Shown: positions 1 through 14,632 of the stretch, piece after piece
Layout: every line of letters begins with the position of its first letter
Position numbering within the stretch: the stretch's first letter is position 1
Assembly: GCA_040954595.2 (NCBI GenBank)
Contig: CM082596.2
Location: 7,006,001-7,070,000 of the forward strand
From: Balanoglossus misakiensis
Taxonomy: Eukaryota; Hemichordata
Direction of reading: 5' to 3'
DNA length: 64,000 nt
Notes under the pieces: model-generated
Databases searched by the model: none
Told to the model about the DNA's origin: nothing
Seen by the model: only the letters and a program-made list of their open reading frames with translations
Made by a program: the position numbers and the translations under genes

Positions 1-3000
1 GGATGGATTATTCGAGTATTAGATCGGAGAAGTCCTGAGCCAACAATGGCTTGCGAGAGGAATTGCCCCAATATTGCAGAACCAGACGTCACGTGTCGTT
101 TTCTTCCCAGGGAGTAAATCACTTGTGGAAATGTTAATCGGTCCAGGCGTGGGGTTTAATTGCACTCAGGAAATATATGCAAAAAAAGCTGATGTACTAC
201 CTTGGTTATGCAAGATGGCGTTTACTGACGCCACAACCGACTGATGTGCCAGAGAATAGCAATTGCGAAAACGTGAAGGAGGGTGGGAGGGGGGGGGGGG
301 GGGGTGGTGAAACAATTTTCCCAGTCGCGGTTGGGTTGCAGACTACCCGGTCAGCAAGATACGGGAATCAGTCACCTGTTGTTCATCAAGTACTTTGTTG
401 GTTTGTGGCTTGACACTGCACACAGCCCGAGTTTGTTGTCATGGAAACACTGTCACGAGAATCAGATTTTCACTATAATGTTTTCAGCAAGGTAACCCCC
501 AGTGTAACATGAATGATGGGCGTTAAGTACAGAAATGAAACTACTCGTTCGTTCGCCCGGAGGGTCAGGCGGGGACCACGGTTTGTTTACTTCTGCAGCT
601 TAGCCCCCCGATTGCTGTGTGCATCTGGGACTGTCTTAAATGAAAATTTAACGTCAGTCAGCGTGTGCTGCGCATATTTCGGTCTTCACAAAAAAGAGAT
701 ACGCTCTCGGCATCCTTGGGCATTTCCTTTGAGCAGCCTGCAAGAGCAGTTTATCAAATTATCTCCTTGTCGATACTCATTTAATCATTTTGGTGGAATG
801 AGAGACAGCCTGAACTGCACATGCGCGGTGAACATCTCGCAAACACAATGTGAGCGTCTATAATATAACCACGATCCTGGCACATTTTCATTAGAACGAT
901 TATTTTGCCGGACTAGTTGATATTTTGAGGGGCTTTGAAGCTGAGATTGCGTGAGTCCCCTGCAGTGTGGGCTCGCACCTCAGTTCGGAAAGAACGAGAG
1001 ACTTCAAAGAGAACAGATTAGTCTTGCTTGTACAGAATATTCACACACTCGTCGATAAGTATCTATCAAAAACTCGACGTGCTGTAACAGTTGAATCTAT
1101 ACGTCACTTTTGTCCAATAAATCTTTGAAATCGTTTAAAACCAACTTTAACGGTCTCTAGCGCTCGTTAGAAACGAAATCTGATAAAAGGAAACTTGAAT
1201 GTTATATATTCTGAATTCGACATGTTCTTTAGTTAATCTGGTGGGGCTTAGGGAAGCGCTATGGAAAGTGGACTCCCTAGGGAGCTGACCCCGGGTAACT
1301 AATGCATGATTACAGCTAATTACAGGTTGAATAAGGACAGTATAGAAGTTCATATTGCGGTCGTTAGGTTCATTCGCTTGAACGCAACACGACAACGATG
1401 ACGTGTTTGTTCCGAGCCCTTGAATGATCGTGACTAACTGGCACATGTCAACGAATAGGATTTGAAAGTATCTTTAAAGCAACGGATCCGTGAAATATGG
1501 TTTTATGACCGAGATATAAAAATTGGTTTTATGACCGAGATATACTAACAGTATAGCCGTTATCGTATTTCAGGACTACGCTTTTCCCTAAAGGCTTTGC
1601 TGGTATTTAACGCGAAACGATAACTGGACAATTAATGTTAAAACATTTATATTTTATATTCAATGTGTATATACCCACATACAATCAAATTAGCATAATT
1701 TTAAACGACTAAAATTTAACATAAATATCAAACCCTGCAGATTCAGCACTGCTGACGCACCATTGGCAGTAAACTCGTCACAGGCTCTTAATACTAAATG
1801 TTTCCTTTAACATTGCCCTTTAGAAATAGAGTAAATATATAGAAATGCTTATTAATTTTTCATGTCGCCATCTAGTAATCATATTAGACTGTATAAAGTA
1901 GTATTGAAATAACCCTTGAATTAGCTAATCTCGCGAGAATTTCTCGGGGGGGGGGGGATAAAACGGTCGGGTTAACGGAAACCGCACAGTTTATTTTCTT
2001 GGCCTAATTCAAGAGTTAAATCTTTTCGAAAGGAACCCCGCATCGATCATGAAATGTCCATACCTTTTGGGTAGCGTGTACGTGCTAGGAATGTTAATAC
2101 ACGATAATGCGTAAGCTTATAAGTAATGGTTCGGTGTTGTCGACGGACTATTAGGAAATGAACAATCGGGAGAATCGATTATTTCCAAATATAGTTCCAC
2201 CTGTCGTGCAACGTTCCTTCGCTGCACACGCTACTTAGATCCCAGCGCCAATCTATCCAATATCTAGGTATTTTTGTTTAATTTCTTGCCCTTGTCAATC
2301 TTACCATTGCTTCCCGGGGCCCTTCCATTGTGTCAAAACAATACGCCGTTGAAATAATTCGCTGCGGGCGGTTACATTTAGCATATTAACACTTCGGGCT
2401 TTTCTTGCTCAAAATTAATAAGAAACACCATGCTTTGAAACACAGTCCGCAATTGTGTCAGCGTACACCATTCTGGTGATTTCGTTTCTGTGCAAATATA
2501 CTTGGTATATGTTGATTGAAATAAGCCATTTAAAAATAGATGTTTATTACCAGGAGACAAACGAGAAATGCCTAAACTACAGTATAGATGCGATGACATC
2601 ACTTAATCGTTCATTTATTAAATATAACACGCGAGCCGAGAGTAATTTGGAAACGCTCTAATGGAAATTCTGCATCGTTAAGTTTCCATTTATGTTTTAA
2701 TGTACCTGTACATTGTAGGCGGGCGCGAAATAGGAGAATGATTAATGGGAAAATATGAAACAGTTGATTTTATTGTTATCTGTTTATAAAGCCGTGGGCT
2801 GTTTGTGACCACGCTGTTAGAGCTTCAAAAGGCTGCCATATTTTTTTTTACATTTTTTCATTATTTAACTTCAGACTCAGGATGGCTCACATTAAATTAG
2901 GTTACTGATGGGTATTACACAAACATATTATCAACCTGTGATTGTGACTGTAGACTTTGATGTGAACAAGTTAAATAATAAAACGGTGCCACACCCGTTT

Positions 3001-4263
3001 ATTCATGCGTACATTGCAAGAGTACACAGCTGTAAAGTTATGTGCACAAGGTATAAGAACACCATAGTAACGACGGTAGGACTGGCGTATAACGATATTT
3101 TCATTGGTGTATCATTACTTTAAATCTCGCGCGTGGAGGGACTGTAATCTCGCGGTCTTCGCGTGGTCTGCAATGTTTACGTGAGTACAAGTCACCTCAG
3201 TGACATTTTGTATGTGAGAAATCGTTAACACATTTGGCACCACATTCTCAGAAACAAGCCGTGGTTTGGTTTCAGCTTGTCATTAAGACTGATATCCTAA
3301 GGCCATTCACCCTGGCGGGATCTACATAATAAACACTGGTCCGCAAGTTACACGGTTTACTGAAGGAGACTGCAAGAAGTGAATGTACATCAAAACGGTT
3401 GTTATCCCGCCGTCTACAATTTCCCAAACAGACTTCAAGTACCCGTTTTGCTTGAATTTATCTCCTGAGATTTTCGTCACGTCAGTTCACTTGATAAACA
3501 TCGTCGATACATCATCCAGCGAGAGAACTCAGAGTGGCCCATCAACGCAGAGATAACACCATAACTCTTCGCGGAAGTGGCAGTTCTACTTGTTTATAGG
3601 GGCTTTTAAAAAGCGTCGTGAAAACAGCACAAGCTATTAACACCGACAAAATGCTTTCAGTAATGTCCTCGCTCTTCACAAGATATGCGGAATTAAGTCG
3701 ATAACACGGTGGCGGAGATCTGACCAAATTACCCCCCGACCCTACCTGACGCCGTTGAGCAAATACCTGTACCTTTAGTAAAGGTACGCAGTTTATTCAC
3801 GGCCGTGCGTGACTCATTAACTCTAAGAGGTGAATTAAACGTTTACAAGCATTTAGACAGCATAAATTTAAAGATATAGTTTTGCTGCGCCTTTTCGGCT
3901 GTGCCTTTTCTCGCAATTCTAACAGCGGGCGTAGACATTGTTTCTCGAAATAGAAAGTTAACCAATTAATGCAATTTCCGAGTCTCGTGATAACAGAAGG
4001 GAAACTACAATTCCTAGCCTTTGGTGTCACGTGGATCCTGTTACCGCGCAGATGCGTTTCGTTTTTGTGGCAAGAGAATATTGCTTAAATTTTAAGTTAA
4101 GATTAAAGGGAAAACAAACTCTGCAGAAGAACCTCGAATTACATAGTCTTCGGTTACCCCTTTATGAAAAATAAATCTCCCCCCCCCCCCCTAGCGACCT
4201 GGGGCGTGTGGAGGTACATATTCAAAAAGCAATAATGACATGCCCTAAGCGTTCCGTTCTTAC
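1..4263. other. Non-coding stretch, probably intron or downstream flank of the ankyrin-type gene
   Basis: No exon with a coherent protein signal was found on either strand. The stretch contains homopolymer G/C tracts (about 288-303, 1947-1957 and 4178-4190), a short direct duplication around 1500-1545, and one copy of a dispersed repeat at 2908-3080. Further 3' exons of the minus-strand ankyrin-type gene would be expected here or beyond the left edge, but none was recognised. Confidence 0.5.
2908..3080. repeat. Dispersed repeat, copy 1 (partner at 21884-22050)
   Basis: This segment aligns in the same orientation with 21884-22050. Shared blocks include 'gaacaagttaa', 'ccacac.cgtttattca' and 'tacacaact/agct'. 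Both copies can be read as short open frames sharing NK-L-NK--VPH-FI, but that follows from an indel-free DNA alignment and does not show a protein. The family was not identified. Confidence 0.55.
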
Positions 4264-4433
4264 CTTTCCAGATCTATCGGAAGTGTTGACTTCGTCCTTG
4301 TCCAAACCGTTCTTGATCAATTCTTCGAGTTTCTGCTCGTCGCAGTCTTGACAGGCGCGCAGAAACGCCGAGCGAGGCCTGTCGTCTCCCTGATGCTCGC
4401 GATCTCGCCGGCAATCGTCTCGATCAACCGTCT
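4264..4433 (-). CDS. Internal coding exon of an ankyrin-repeat protein
   Basis: On the minus strand this 170-nt segment is bounded by a clean acceptor (tttcag at 4439-4434) and donor (AAG|gtaaga, intron from 4263). The only open frame starts two bases in. It reads TVDRDDC..., then an ankyrin-like helix-turn-helix (FLRACQDCDEQKLEELIKNG), and finishes with LDKDEVNTSDRSGK. That ending matches the end of one ankyrin repeat running into the Asp-x-x-Gly start of the next. The closest family resemblance I recall is the ANKRD33-like group, but this is weak. Ankyrin repeats mediate protein-protein contacts, so no specific role can be assigned. The remaining exons were not found. A candidate first exon with matching phase lies at 24749-24779. 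Confidence 0.6.
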
Positions 4434-5150
4434 CTGAAATTAGACGAAAATAAAACTCATCTTAGCTGAGCAGTGATGATTGTACAGGTACCAAAATACA
4501 TTTATTTTCGTGTCTTGTGCGGTAAGATGCCCAAGTAATGAGTATCGACTTCAAAATTGGTTGCAAATTAACATAACCCAATGCGCCATTTTTAAAATGA
4601 CACATTACCTGGTTTATCCGTCGGGCTAACTATCCCATTGTACAGTACTTTTCAAATGAATTGTAAATGTAAGCATTCAGCTAAGACATGGGTTTTCAGT
4701 CATTTTCTTTCCGCAAACAATAAGACAGAGAACAGACACCTCGCCAAGACATGACAGAGTATAGTTTGAAAGAGAGAATGAAAAGATAGCGTCCACGTAA
4801 AAGATTCCTCGCGTTAATACGCGAACCACCCGCCGGTGCTTGGCATTTGAATCGAACGACCATGCGTAGTTTCCGAAACATTAAACCGGCACATATTGCG
4901 GAGAGAGAGCGACATTTTCTCCTCGGGGCTTCGCGGGAGAAGGAGGTAAACTGGTACCCTTTAGCGCGATCGCTAAAGCCCGCCCACTTCTCATGGGATT
5001 TCCCTTATCGGTTGACGGTGTCACGTTTTTCTTCATCTCGAAGGATTCGAATCCATTTGTATCCATTAACAGAGTTGGCTATGAGGAAGGAGTACAAATC
5101 ATTCATATTTTAGCTTTTATTCGCCCCAAATAACCGCAAATCTTAACAAA

Positions 5151-5255
5151 TGTATGTATGTATGTATGTATGTATGTATGTATGTATGTATGTATGTATG
5201 TATGTATGTATGTATGTATGTATGTATGTATGTATGTATGTATGTATGTATGTAT
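5151..5255. repeat. (TGTA)n microsatellite, about 26 units
   Basis: A nearly perfect tetranucleotide array. Open frames through it on both strands are artefacts of a stop-free simple repeat. Confidence 0.97.
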
Positions 5256-8200
5256 TCGTGTGGTCGGCGAGGGCGCTTTTCGCGATATTCCGACTCCACA
5301 ACCTTGTACAGGATACTTGCATTATCTAACATGAAGGGGGAGATGATAACCTCTGGAAATTACGAGCAATTGCTACTTTTATTGCTGCCGACCCGTCTTT
5401 GATGCATCACATACCTCAGTTCGTACAGACAACATTTTGGTGTACTATTCATGGCCGCCATCTTTGGCCTCAATTCGAAATTGAAAGTTGGTCGGGTGAC
5501 AAGATAAGGCTTGAGCTGGCGTCTTAATAATGCTCCACGGTCAAACGTCTTTGCATATCTGACAGATGTTCCTCGCAAGCGATTGAAGTTCGAAGAACGC
5601 GGTGGCGGTAAAGGAAGGGTTTACCTGCAGGGCACGATCTTTCACGGTTTAATGTGGTGTGGCTCTGCGCGGCTTTGAAGTATATATAAGCTTCAATATA
5701 CGGGCAGATAGAATTCACTGAAAAGGGCAAACGTGACTCTGATTGAAAACATCAGCCCAGGCATCATGCAAGACACGCGGACAATTCCTTGAAAACGGTT
5801 TCGATGAAATGCAGTTTAAGAAAACTTCACCAATCGATTTAAACAACAAACGTGGCTGACAAAAAATATAAATATGACGAAATTTTCTCGTTCTCTCCGA
5901 GGTTGTAAACCTAAGCCAAGCATTTCCACTGTTCAAGCGTGCAAATGACTCAAAGTGCACGATTTTGATCACTGGCTACGAAATAAAAACCAGTTCATAT
6001 TGTGGAAACGCGGATTTCAAACGAGATATCCTATACCCGTGGGCTGACGTTGGCAATGGTTATTGATTTACTCCTAGCGCGATCAGTTTACCCCGATTTC
6101 ATTTGTGAGAGTGTCTTGGCATTGGACAAGGCAGTGTTTGCGCGAATCCGGTGACTGGTGGGCGGCAGAATGGAATTATCTCTAGGTCAAGGGAACACAA
6201 TCAACGACCCTTCTTCCATGGCAACTTCAGAACAATGTAATTACAGCGCAATAGTGCAAGGGCTTTTACTCATGTGGAAAAAAACGACGGGTGTTATTCG
6301 GATTTCTTTTCTTCTGAGTAATTGGTGTGCAGAAGTTTAGTATCGAAGATGCATATTTTCATTAACGCCACCTCAGTAAATTAACAGCAAATGGGGGCGA
6401 TTTCAAATACCCCTGTATATAGCATTATACACAACAAATAAAATCAAGCGAAGGGAATAAACCACTGCGCTCGATAGCACTTGATTTCACCACGACAGAT
6501 TCCAAGCATTCGGAGTTTCTGCCACCGATAAACATAATTTTTCTGACGTGCACAATCCAAGGTGGCCGAGACAAAAGACAAGAACGCCCAACACAATGAC
6601 GTAGTAAATCCTGTGCTCTCTTGGGATGAAATACACGATATTCATCATTTCTGCAGGAACGTGCGTTCAGCTGTTCAGAGCCAGGACTGTGCCCGGGGCA
6701 GTGTTTACCGAGAGAGATGGAAAAACGCACAGACATGGCCGGTCGGATGTCAGCGCCAATCATAATATGTAACTAACAGCCGCGGATCACCAGGAAGCGG
6801 TTAAAATCGATCTACCCCGGGCTGTCTCTGAACACGAACAACCACGACAGGCAGCCAATCAACTATATGCCGAATATGGAATATACTCTCATGGACAGCG
6901 ACATGTCTTTCTTCCTGAAATGCGCAAATCCTGCGTTGTCTGCGCTGAGACGTCGCCATGTTGGCGGTGTTTAATTAGTACGTCTGGTTTGAAATATTCT
7001 ATTTTTATGGGGACGTTATTAATTAATGATATTAAAAGAATGATCACATTGTGTTTTCAATCTAAGTATTTACAAGCTGTAGTCTCTCCAAAATTGCATT
7101 TGATGAACATACTATACTGAGAGGGATGTAAAGATCAAAATTATTAATCCATTGCTCATCCTATATATTCTACTAAGACTGCAAATGAGCAAACTTTTTA
7201 AGAGCTAAACGAGAAAATCAGAATTCGTCAAAATATAATGTTTATTTCCCCGAAGACCATTAGCTAAAATAAACTGCAAATCTGGGTTAATGAAATATGT
7301 CTAAAACGGCGTCAACTCGACTGTCTAGTGTAGAATGCCTTGTTTCTTGAATACAAGAAAAATACGGACGAGAAAATGCTGTCGTTGCAATGCGCCGATG
7401 TATCCCCCGCTGTTTCAATTAATAACTGAGAAATATTCGAGCGGGAAAATGACGTGAAAACAATTACAGGTACGTCAACGTGATCATTAATCACCGGTTT
7501 ATGAAGCCAGGGTCGGAAAACATTAAATTTACTATCGGAACCTAGTGCATGTAAGTATCGCTACCGGCGCTGGGCACGTTATTACGACCAACAACAATGC
7601 ATCATATATGCTTCAGACGGATAGCAATAATAACCCAGAATATTATGTCAATATTACATCATCGCATAATCACAATTCTCTTCAAATTCCATGGCAACCG
7701 GCAGATCATTCCAGAGTGCGCCTATATCTAGTTAAATTGCCTCGGTAGATAAACATGAATTGCGAAGATCTATCGCTATACATCTAAATAATTTCTTTCA
7801 AATAAAATAGAACCCTATCATATACAATTTTGATAGTTATCAGGAGAATTATAAATTACTACGGGCAACGATGGGGATGATTACAGAAGTCTAGCCGGGA
7901 TGTCGGAATACATGGACTGGTTTCTGAGTCGTCGGCCTGACTACAAGACAGTTTAAGCATCTTATAGTCATTATATAGCAAATAGAGACCATTTTCTACG
8001 TGATTATATATTAATATGATCAGCCGTAGAAACCATTCAGGTTCAAAGCAGCCCCGAAAGTCTGCGCCGAAACCGATGGAATAATGTCGTAATTGTCGAT
8101 TCTTAGACTCGATATTTTCATCACATTAGAATTATGACGCGACAAAAATTGACGACTTCAGTCTCCTCATTGTGGTCCGGCATGTTTTGATTTCATCCCA

Positions 8201-11064
8201 ATTTCATCACCATCAACGCAGAGTTCAACGCCGCTCAGAATGCCATCAATAGCGCTGCAGATGACGTCAATGTCATGAAATTCAGCGAATCAGAACATCA
8301 ATCCGCATTAGTAATCACACTCCTCTCAAACCACACTACAAACCAATCCAACATGTAGAGATGCGAAAACGAAAACGTCTGGGGATTTCTAATTTTGTCG
8401 GCAAAGGGGAGATCTCGACAGGTAATTGATCGGTCTGTGTACCTAGCATCCCCCTGGAGTGCAACGGGTTCGCCTAACCACGGAATTTCCTTTGAAATGA
8501 TAACCACCGCAACGGAGAGAGCATTCGTGATCGAAAGGTATCAGCCTGAAAGACATGACTGTATGCCTGAATGGATGGCAGAAACAGGCCCATACAGTAT
8601 TCAACTCAAAACGCCACACGTTAAGATCGCTCTATGTATAAATACCCCCGTGCTCGTGAAAATAAGCGGGCTCGCCACAGACTATGTACAAGGGGTTTTC
8701 CCCGGACCCTCTAGTGCCCTGTGTGAATAATTATACACAAGAAACCATCGAGGCAAGTGCGCATGCCCAAGTGGTCTAATTATGTAATATTTGATAGCCA
8801 TACACTTTCAAGTACTATAGTTCATATCCAGGCTACGCGTATACATGTCCTGTTTGCAATGCACTTTTCTCCAACAAGCAAGTGCCCTGAACACAGAAAC
8901 CCCCGCATAAATCAATCAAGAAGTCAATTGCACTATATCCGGCTGAAGTCTGACATAAGCCAGAATATAAAAAAAAGGAATACAGGAAGCCAAACACGCG
9001 CATTAGCAGTAGAGATTAAGATGTACGTCTCGGCCCTGGAAAATATGAGCAACCGACAAAGGCAGTAGAGGTAACCAAAACAGATTCCAATGAAACTGTT
9101 AATCATTATTAATGCTGAATAATTAGGAATTAATGACGAATGACATGATGAATTCAATCTAACATAATATTTTGCATCAAGGACGCCAGTGAATCATGTG
9201 AATAGTTCAATGCCTATAAACCAAAAGACTTTTTTGTGTTCAGTCGATTCTATGAATATTGAAGGTACTTCACCCGCATTGTCCTTGCTCGGTTTATTAA
9301 TCACGTGACTTAATTTCGCTTAAAATAACCAAACTTGCTAAATAATTTCTTGCTTTATAACATCTGACCTGAAGGTGTTTTATTTTTAACTTTTGTGCCA
9401 ATCGCTAATTAAATCGCGGGTCAGGTATGTAGGATGGTAAAAATCATTGCTTGCTTTCAGTCAGAACAATACGTGTGAAATCAAATCAGGATATTTGGGG
9501 GCCTAGATAAATCAGGTTGTGTTTTATCCTTGAATAGCTCGTGAATAAAAAATGACATTATTAATGGCTGCCACTTAGCCAGCTTTCTGATCCCCAGGGA
9601 AACCGAATGTTGTTTCATTAGGTATATGGATTTCTGGAGACATCCGCCGACAAAATACTATTGTCCGTGATATGACGGAAATCAATTATTCTCAGGAGTT
9701 CATGTTCATGACAGACTATGAACAGTCTTTACAACCTCCCTCGAAGAGACACGCTCGCCATATGGAAGTGATTCTCCGCAAAGGGAGTATCATTCAGTTC
9801 TACGAATCTGCTTGTTTTTTTCCAGAACGGGTTATATGATTGCAGTGTTGTTGGAATCACGGCGGCTAATTTCGCGCATCTAGCGAACTTAACCCATGGG
9901 CATACAGTACCCTGTGTGTGATTGGTTGGTTTTTCTTTGAGTTTCATTGTTCAGCAGTCAATTAGACTGGCTTCTTTTACTATAGTTATATCCACATGCA
10001 AAGCAAAAAAGCAAGCGGTTAAGTATACGTGTCGAACCCTATATCGTCGTTCCTCGCAGGAATCATTAAAATACCGTATTTTATACAAATGTTTCCGCGT
10101 CGGTCTCTTCGCAATTTCTGGTTCACGAATCCTCACGTTCGACTCGACCTTCACGGGAAGCCGAGGGCGGTGATCACGACTCCGCCGTGTGCAGAATAAC
10201 GCATCGATAGGGATTGTCCGTCCCAGTCAAAAGTTTAACCCCCTCATTTCACTAATTGCCCGTTTTATTGCACCTTGGCAGGATTCATCCTCTCCATCAT
10301 CAAAAGACAACAATTAATCGGATAAGTTGCAAGCACTCATACGCACGCACGTGGGCGGACAGGACCGATCGACGCATGGAAGCGTGTCTAGCCGACCGAA
10401 AAAAATAACAACTTACATTACGCCCTTTATGAGCAATTTAGTTTGATAGATACCCCAACACCGTGACATATTACGCCCGGATAATTAACAAATAACCGCT
10501 CTGGTTCTTAAAGCACCACGCGCAACACCCAGGTAGTTTCGCCCCCACAGAAATAAATGGTGATGTCCCAGACCTATATAAGGTACTGGAAAGCTTTATA
10601 CGCGCGTTATGCCCTGGGCTTTTTGTATATTCTCAATTGGAATTTTACTGACGTGGAAAAGAACATCAAGGAGCAAGCGCTCTAATTATCTCCAGTTATA
10701 GTACGCCAGGCCCAATGTATTTGCAGTCACAAAAATCCAGATGGATGAAAAATAAATCCCTCGGCATATATGGGTAAAACTCCCCAAGCGGTCTCGCCGT
10801 GGCCCGCGGTCATAGCCGAGCAATTGGTAATTAATTATTCAAATACCCGGCAGGCTCTGCAAGTCTCGTTTCCTGCAGGTACGGGGGGGATTTGAAAACG
10901 TAATCGTCAATTACATGTAGAACAAACCCTCTTACGGGGAAAATCTTCTCTGAAGTATATGAGTGAATAAATGCACTCATGAATAAAGGATCCGATTTAA
11001 TTTGCTTTCGAGCTCTTGGGGCCTTATTAGTCAAGACAAATTACATGTACATCGATGCTGCTGT

Positions 11065-11144
11065 TTGTCTGTCCGTTTCTCTCTATGTCTGTCCGTCTGT
11101 CTGTCTGTCTGACATGTCTGGCTGTCTATCTGCCTGCCTGACTG
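11065..11144. repeat. Imperfect (TGTC)n microsatellite
   Basis: A degenerate tgtc/tgcc/tatc tetranucleotide run. Similar TGTC arrays occur at 15907-15952, 23941-23988 and 28870-28891. Confidence 0.9.
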
Positions 11145-12636
11145 GGTATATTTATAACAACATATATTTAAAGCTCATGAACTCTAACTTTTGGCAATTT
11201 TATCAGTATTATTTTACTATGTACCAACTCCAATTACTCGACAACGCCTGTATACGTAAATGAGTAACGGCCATTGTCGTGAAATGAATTAAAGTCCGGA
11301 CTTGAATGAATTCCATTTTCAACAATAATAATGCTGATTACAACAAAATACCTATTACTATGGCAAGGCAATTTGCGTTTATTCTAAGATACATAAGCAA
11401 ATGCCCCCTCCCCCTCCCCCTCCCCCGCCTGCTTTGTGATTTCTCCCCCACCCATATCATGGCTGTAAGTGCTGGTCTGCAATTATCAGATGGACAGAGG
11501 AGGTTTAGTATATTCAGCTCCGCGTCATCAGCAGCAGGAGTTTTGCTCGTGTGCAGAACACGGCTGACTGGCGCCGCACTGTCTCAGAAGCAATACTCTG
11601 ACACGGTGTTCGTGGGTATAGCACATAATCCATTGTATTCGTCCTTTTTCATCATCCCAGCTACTCTTGGCGTAAGTCGGATTAGACGAACGAAAACGTA
11701 AATCGCATGTTCAAGTTTTTAAAAGGGTTGTCTTGTTATTTCGCATTAGGGCCAGGAAAAGCAAAAAAAACCTCGACGATGGAATGTTTTTGCTGGATTA
11801 AGCAATCATCGGACGCCCCGGCTAATTCAAGAGTTGAATCACCGTAAAGAATGATGACATCATGAAACAAATTCATAAAATATAAAACGGCGGGTAACTC
11901 ACTTAAGCGTCGACGGTTCGCCATGTCTAGTTGATCAGCGTTATATTTGTGTTGAATCAAGACAGGTCGTTTTCTCGGAAAATGATGAGAGCCCGCTCGA
12001 CGTAATAACGCAAACTGCCAGCGAACGCAATATCCTCAGCTGATTGCTTGCAATAAATTTCACTACCTACGCCCTCATAGATGATGTTGTGTTAGGCTTA
12101 TAGCTGCACTGTATAAGAACAGCGATGTCTGGAAATCTTTTTTTACGATGGTCACGGCAGCGACTTCTTTGATGGCACGCGAAGGTAATGGAGTGGAGCG
12201 GTAGTAAAAAATCGACGCGACGAGTGGGCGAACGGCCTGCTTAGGACCACTGTGCAGGTAAAAGTGTTGGAGGTTTCATCCGTTGTGGGGAATACTTTAC
12301 TGCAGTGTGCATCATTTTCTCACCAAGGTGGCAGTTGAATACAACGTGACCTTAATAAAAGCCCTGCCTCCCGGAGCAGTAATGATTGCTATAGACAACA
12401 CCACACACGTTGTTAATGGAGTCTTGTGTTATGCACGGTTCACAGAGTGTCTAGCCACGCTTTTTGTGGAACCGATTTCATGTCCTTCTCGACCTTTTGG
12501 CAACATCGCGTTGTAAAGGTCGGCAAACCTCGGGACAAAAAATGCATTTATTCGAAGTGTTGCTCGCACAGTGTGGAGATATTCTCATAAAATACAGAAG
12601 TACAATGATCGAAGATATACGAAAGTATCACAATGT

Positions 12637-12637
12637 T

Positions 12638-12695
<58 letters not shown>

Positions 12696-12726
12696 ACACC
12701 ACCACCCCCACCACCACCATCATCAT
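12637..12726. repeat. (ATC)n then (CAC)n trinucleotide repeat
   Basis: About 20 uninterrupted ATC units grade into a CAC-rich tract. It yields poly-His, poly-Ile, poly-Ser or poly-Asp frames depending on reading frame. None is supported as coding. Confidence 0.95.
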
Positions 12727-13439
12727 TGCGATCTCCAGGCACCTATCGATTGTACCTGTCGTGGGGACATCCGGGACCTCCCCAGCCAGCCTACATTATT
12801 GAGCACCCGGCAGCGGGGGAAATTAATCACGCCAAACAGGCTGCAGGCCATCGTCTGCCCTCTGATGAATAATACATGGGACGTTGCGAAGCACGATTGA
12901 GGCAAACCTATAAGTCTTTGATGTGGACCTCAAGAATTGAAATTACTTTTATTATTAATAGTAATACCTCTCCGCAAATACGTCGTCTTGGGAATGTAAT
13001 TGAAAAGGAATGTTCTGAGGAGATCGCTTGACAAGTAAATGATAAATCAAGGCGTACACGAAGGAAAGCGTCCTAGCTTTTTATCTTCCAACTACATCAA
13101 TATGTATCCCACATAGGCGCTGTATTAATCATGCAGATATTGCACAATTGTAATAAGTTATTGATGATACTGTTGCAATCTACGAATGTTTGATTTTAAA
13201 TCATTGAATATCAGACTGGATTCGCGTTTAAGGAGAAACGAGAAAACATTAACAGGGTGTCGAGTAAATCACTGAATGAATGATAAAATAGGAGTGTTAT
13301 GTTAATTTTTGAGAAAGAGATATTCTTACGAATAAGAGTTCCACTAAGAACGTTTTAATGCAGTGACCTATATGCAAAGTTGAAGGCAATGTTTAAAGCA
13401 AAGAATCATTCGTGCTGGCAGCATCAGAACAACAACATC

Positions 13440-13475
13440 GCTAGCAACAGCAACAACAACAACAACAACAACTGA
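13440..13475. repeat. (CAA)n microsatellite
   Basis: A short run of caa/cag units. Confidence 0.85.
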
Positions 13476-14547
13476 CTGACCTATAAGGAGGATCAATCCT
13501 AAAGGATTAAAAGCTAAACAGATCATTTTAAAAACGTGTACGTTTTTTCTTGCATTTTTACTTGAATACTAAATTCGCTATTCGTGGAACCATACGTCGC
13601 CGGCGACAGCGAAAATGACCTCCATCTCATATAACTTTGACACAATCCAATATGGCCACTCTTGAGCATTTCGTCGTGCGACAGCGACAGTTATCTCACA
13701 ACAACACAGAAACCCGATCGCTGCCGTTGCAGCCCTTGTAGGGCAGCGGTGGAGCAGATGCAAGGATTATGTTAGTATACGTGCGTTCTGCAGATCCCAT
13801 GACAAGGACGCCAGGGCTCTTGCAGCTGGATCAAAACCCAGCGACACTGGCGGAAACTACAGGATACGTCTTAAAATAATACAGCTCAGTCTTTTGTGGT
13901 AGACGTGATACTTAACCCACACTGACCGTATGCTGAAGGCAGTGTGTTGGATCAGTATTTTGCCATACGGTACATACATCATTTTACAAAATACAATACT
14001 TTCGTAGTAAATACGACACTGATTTACTGCTCACGTTACCATAGCAATAAGGGAAACACAACACGCGTTTTTAAGAATGCTCGGGCCTATTGTCCTGTCG
14101 GCGACTGCAAAAAGACTTTGCCAAACACTTACTCTGCATAAATATATCGCCATGACTAATAGGGCACAGTTGGATACCGTGTTCGATTATACGCTCTAAA
14201 TGCCACATATTGTCCGAGGAAGCGTATAATACTGCTTATTTGTAGTATAACGTTTAGATTTGAAGCCCACCATTAACTAATGCAGTGGAACACAGCCATA
14301 ATATTTTTTGACACGCAAGTTTTCTATGTAAACACTGACATACACATAACTACTCGCTTGTCGTGTCATTGTGGTTGTGAATAATTACTTGCAAAATAGA
14401 TTACTTTCCCTCCATTGGAGGAGCACGCGAGATTTGGTTAATTACCGTAGCAACTGGTTGCTGGCTGAGTAATACCAGTCAAGCATTGTACGAAACCGAA
14501 ATAGGAACAGTGTGTAACTTATGTGCCTGTTTATAACACGTTCTTGT

Positions 14548-14632
14548 TTGTCCTGTGTCACATGAGAATGTCCTCTAATACCTAGTCGCGCGAGATCTCG
14601 CAGGGTCACGCGGAGTTCGGAAAATGGTCTAC
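14548..14632. repeat. Dispersed repeat, copy 1 (partner at 46013-46118)
   Basis: Shares 'ttgtttgtcc.gtgtcacatgagaatg', 'cgcgagatctc' and 'gttcggaaaatgg' with 46013-46118 in the same orientation. The second copy contains an inserted C tract. The family is unknown. Confidence 0.6.

Noticed and set aside
5154-5402. Open frames through the TGTA array on both strands
   Set aside because: Microsatellite artefact with periodic MYVC/THTY translation and no flanking coding signal.
11306-11701. A 131-codon frame
   Set aside because: It includes a CCCCCT tract and has no recognisable motif or splice context.
12548-12900. Poly-His, poly-Ser, poly-Ile and poly-Asp frames
   Set aside because: All arise from one ATC/CAC repeat read in different frames.
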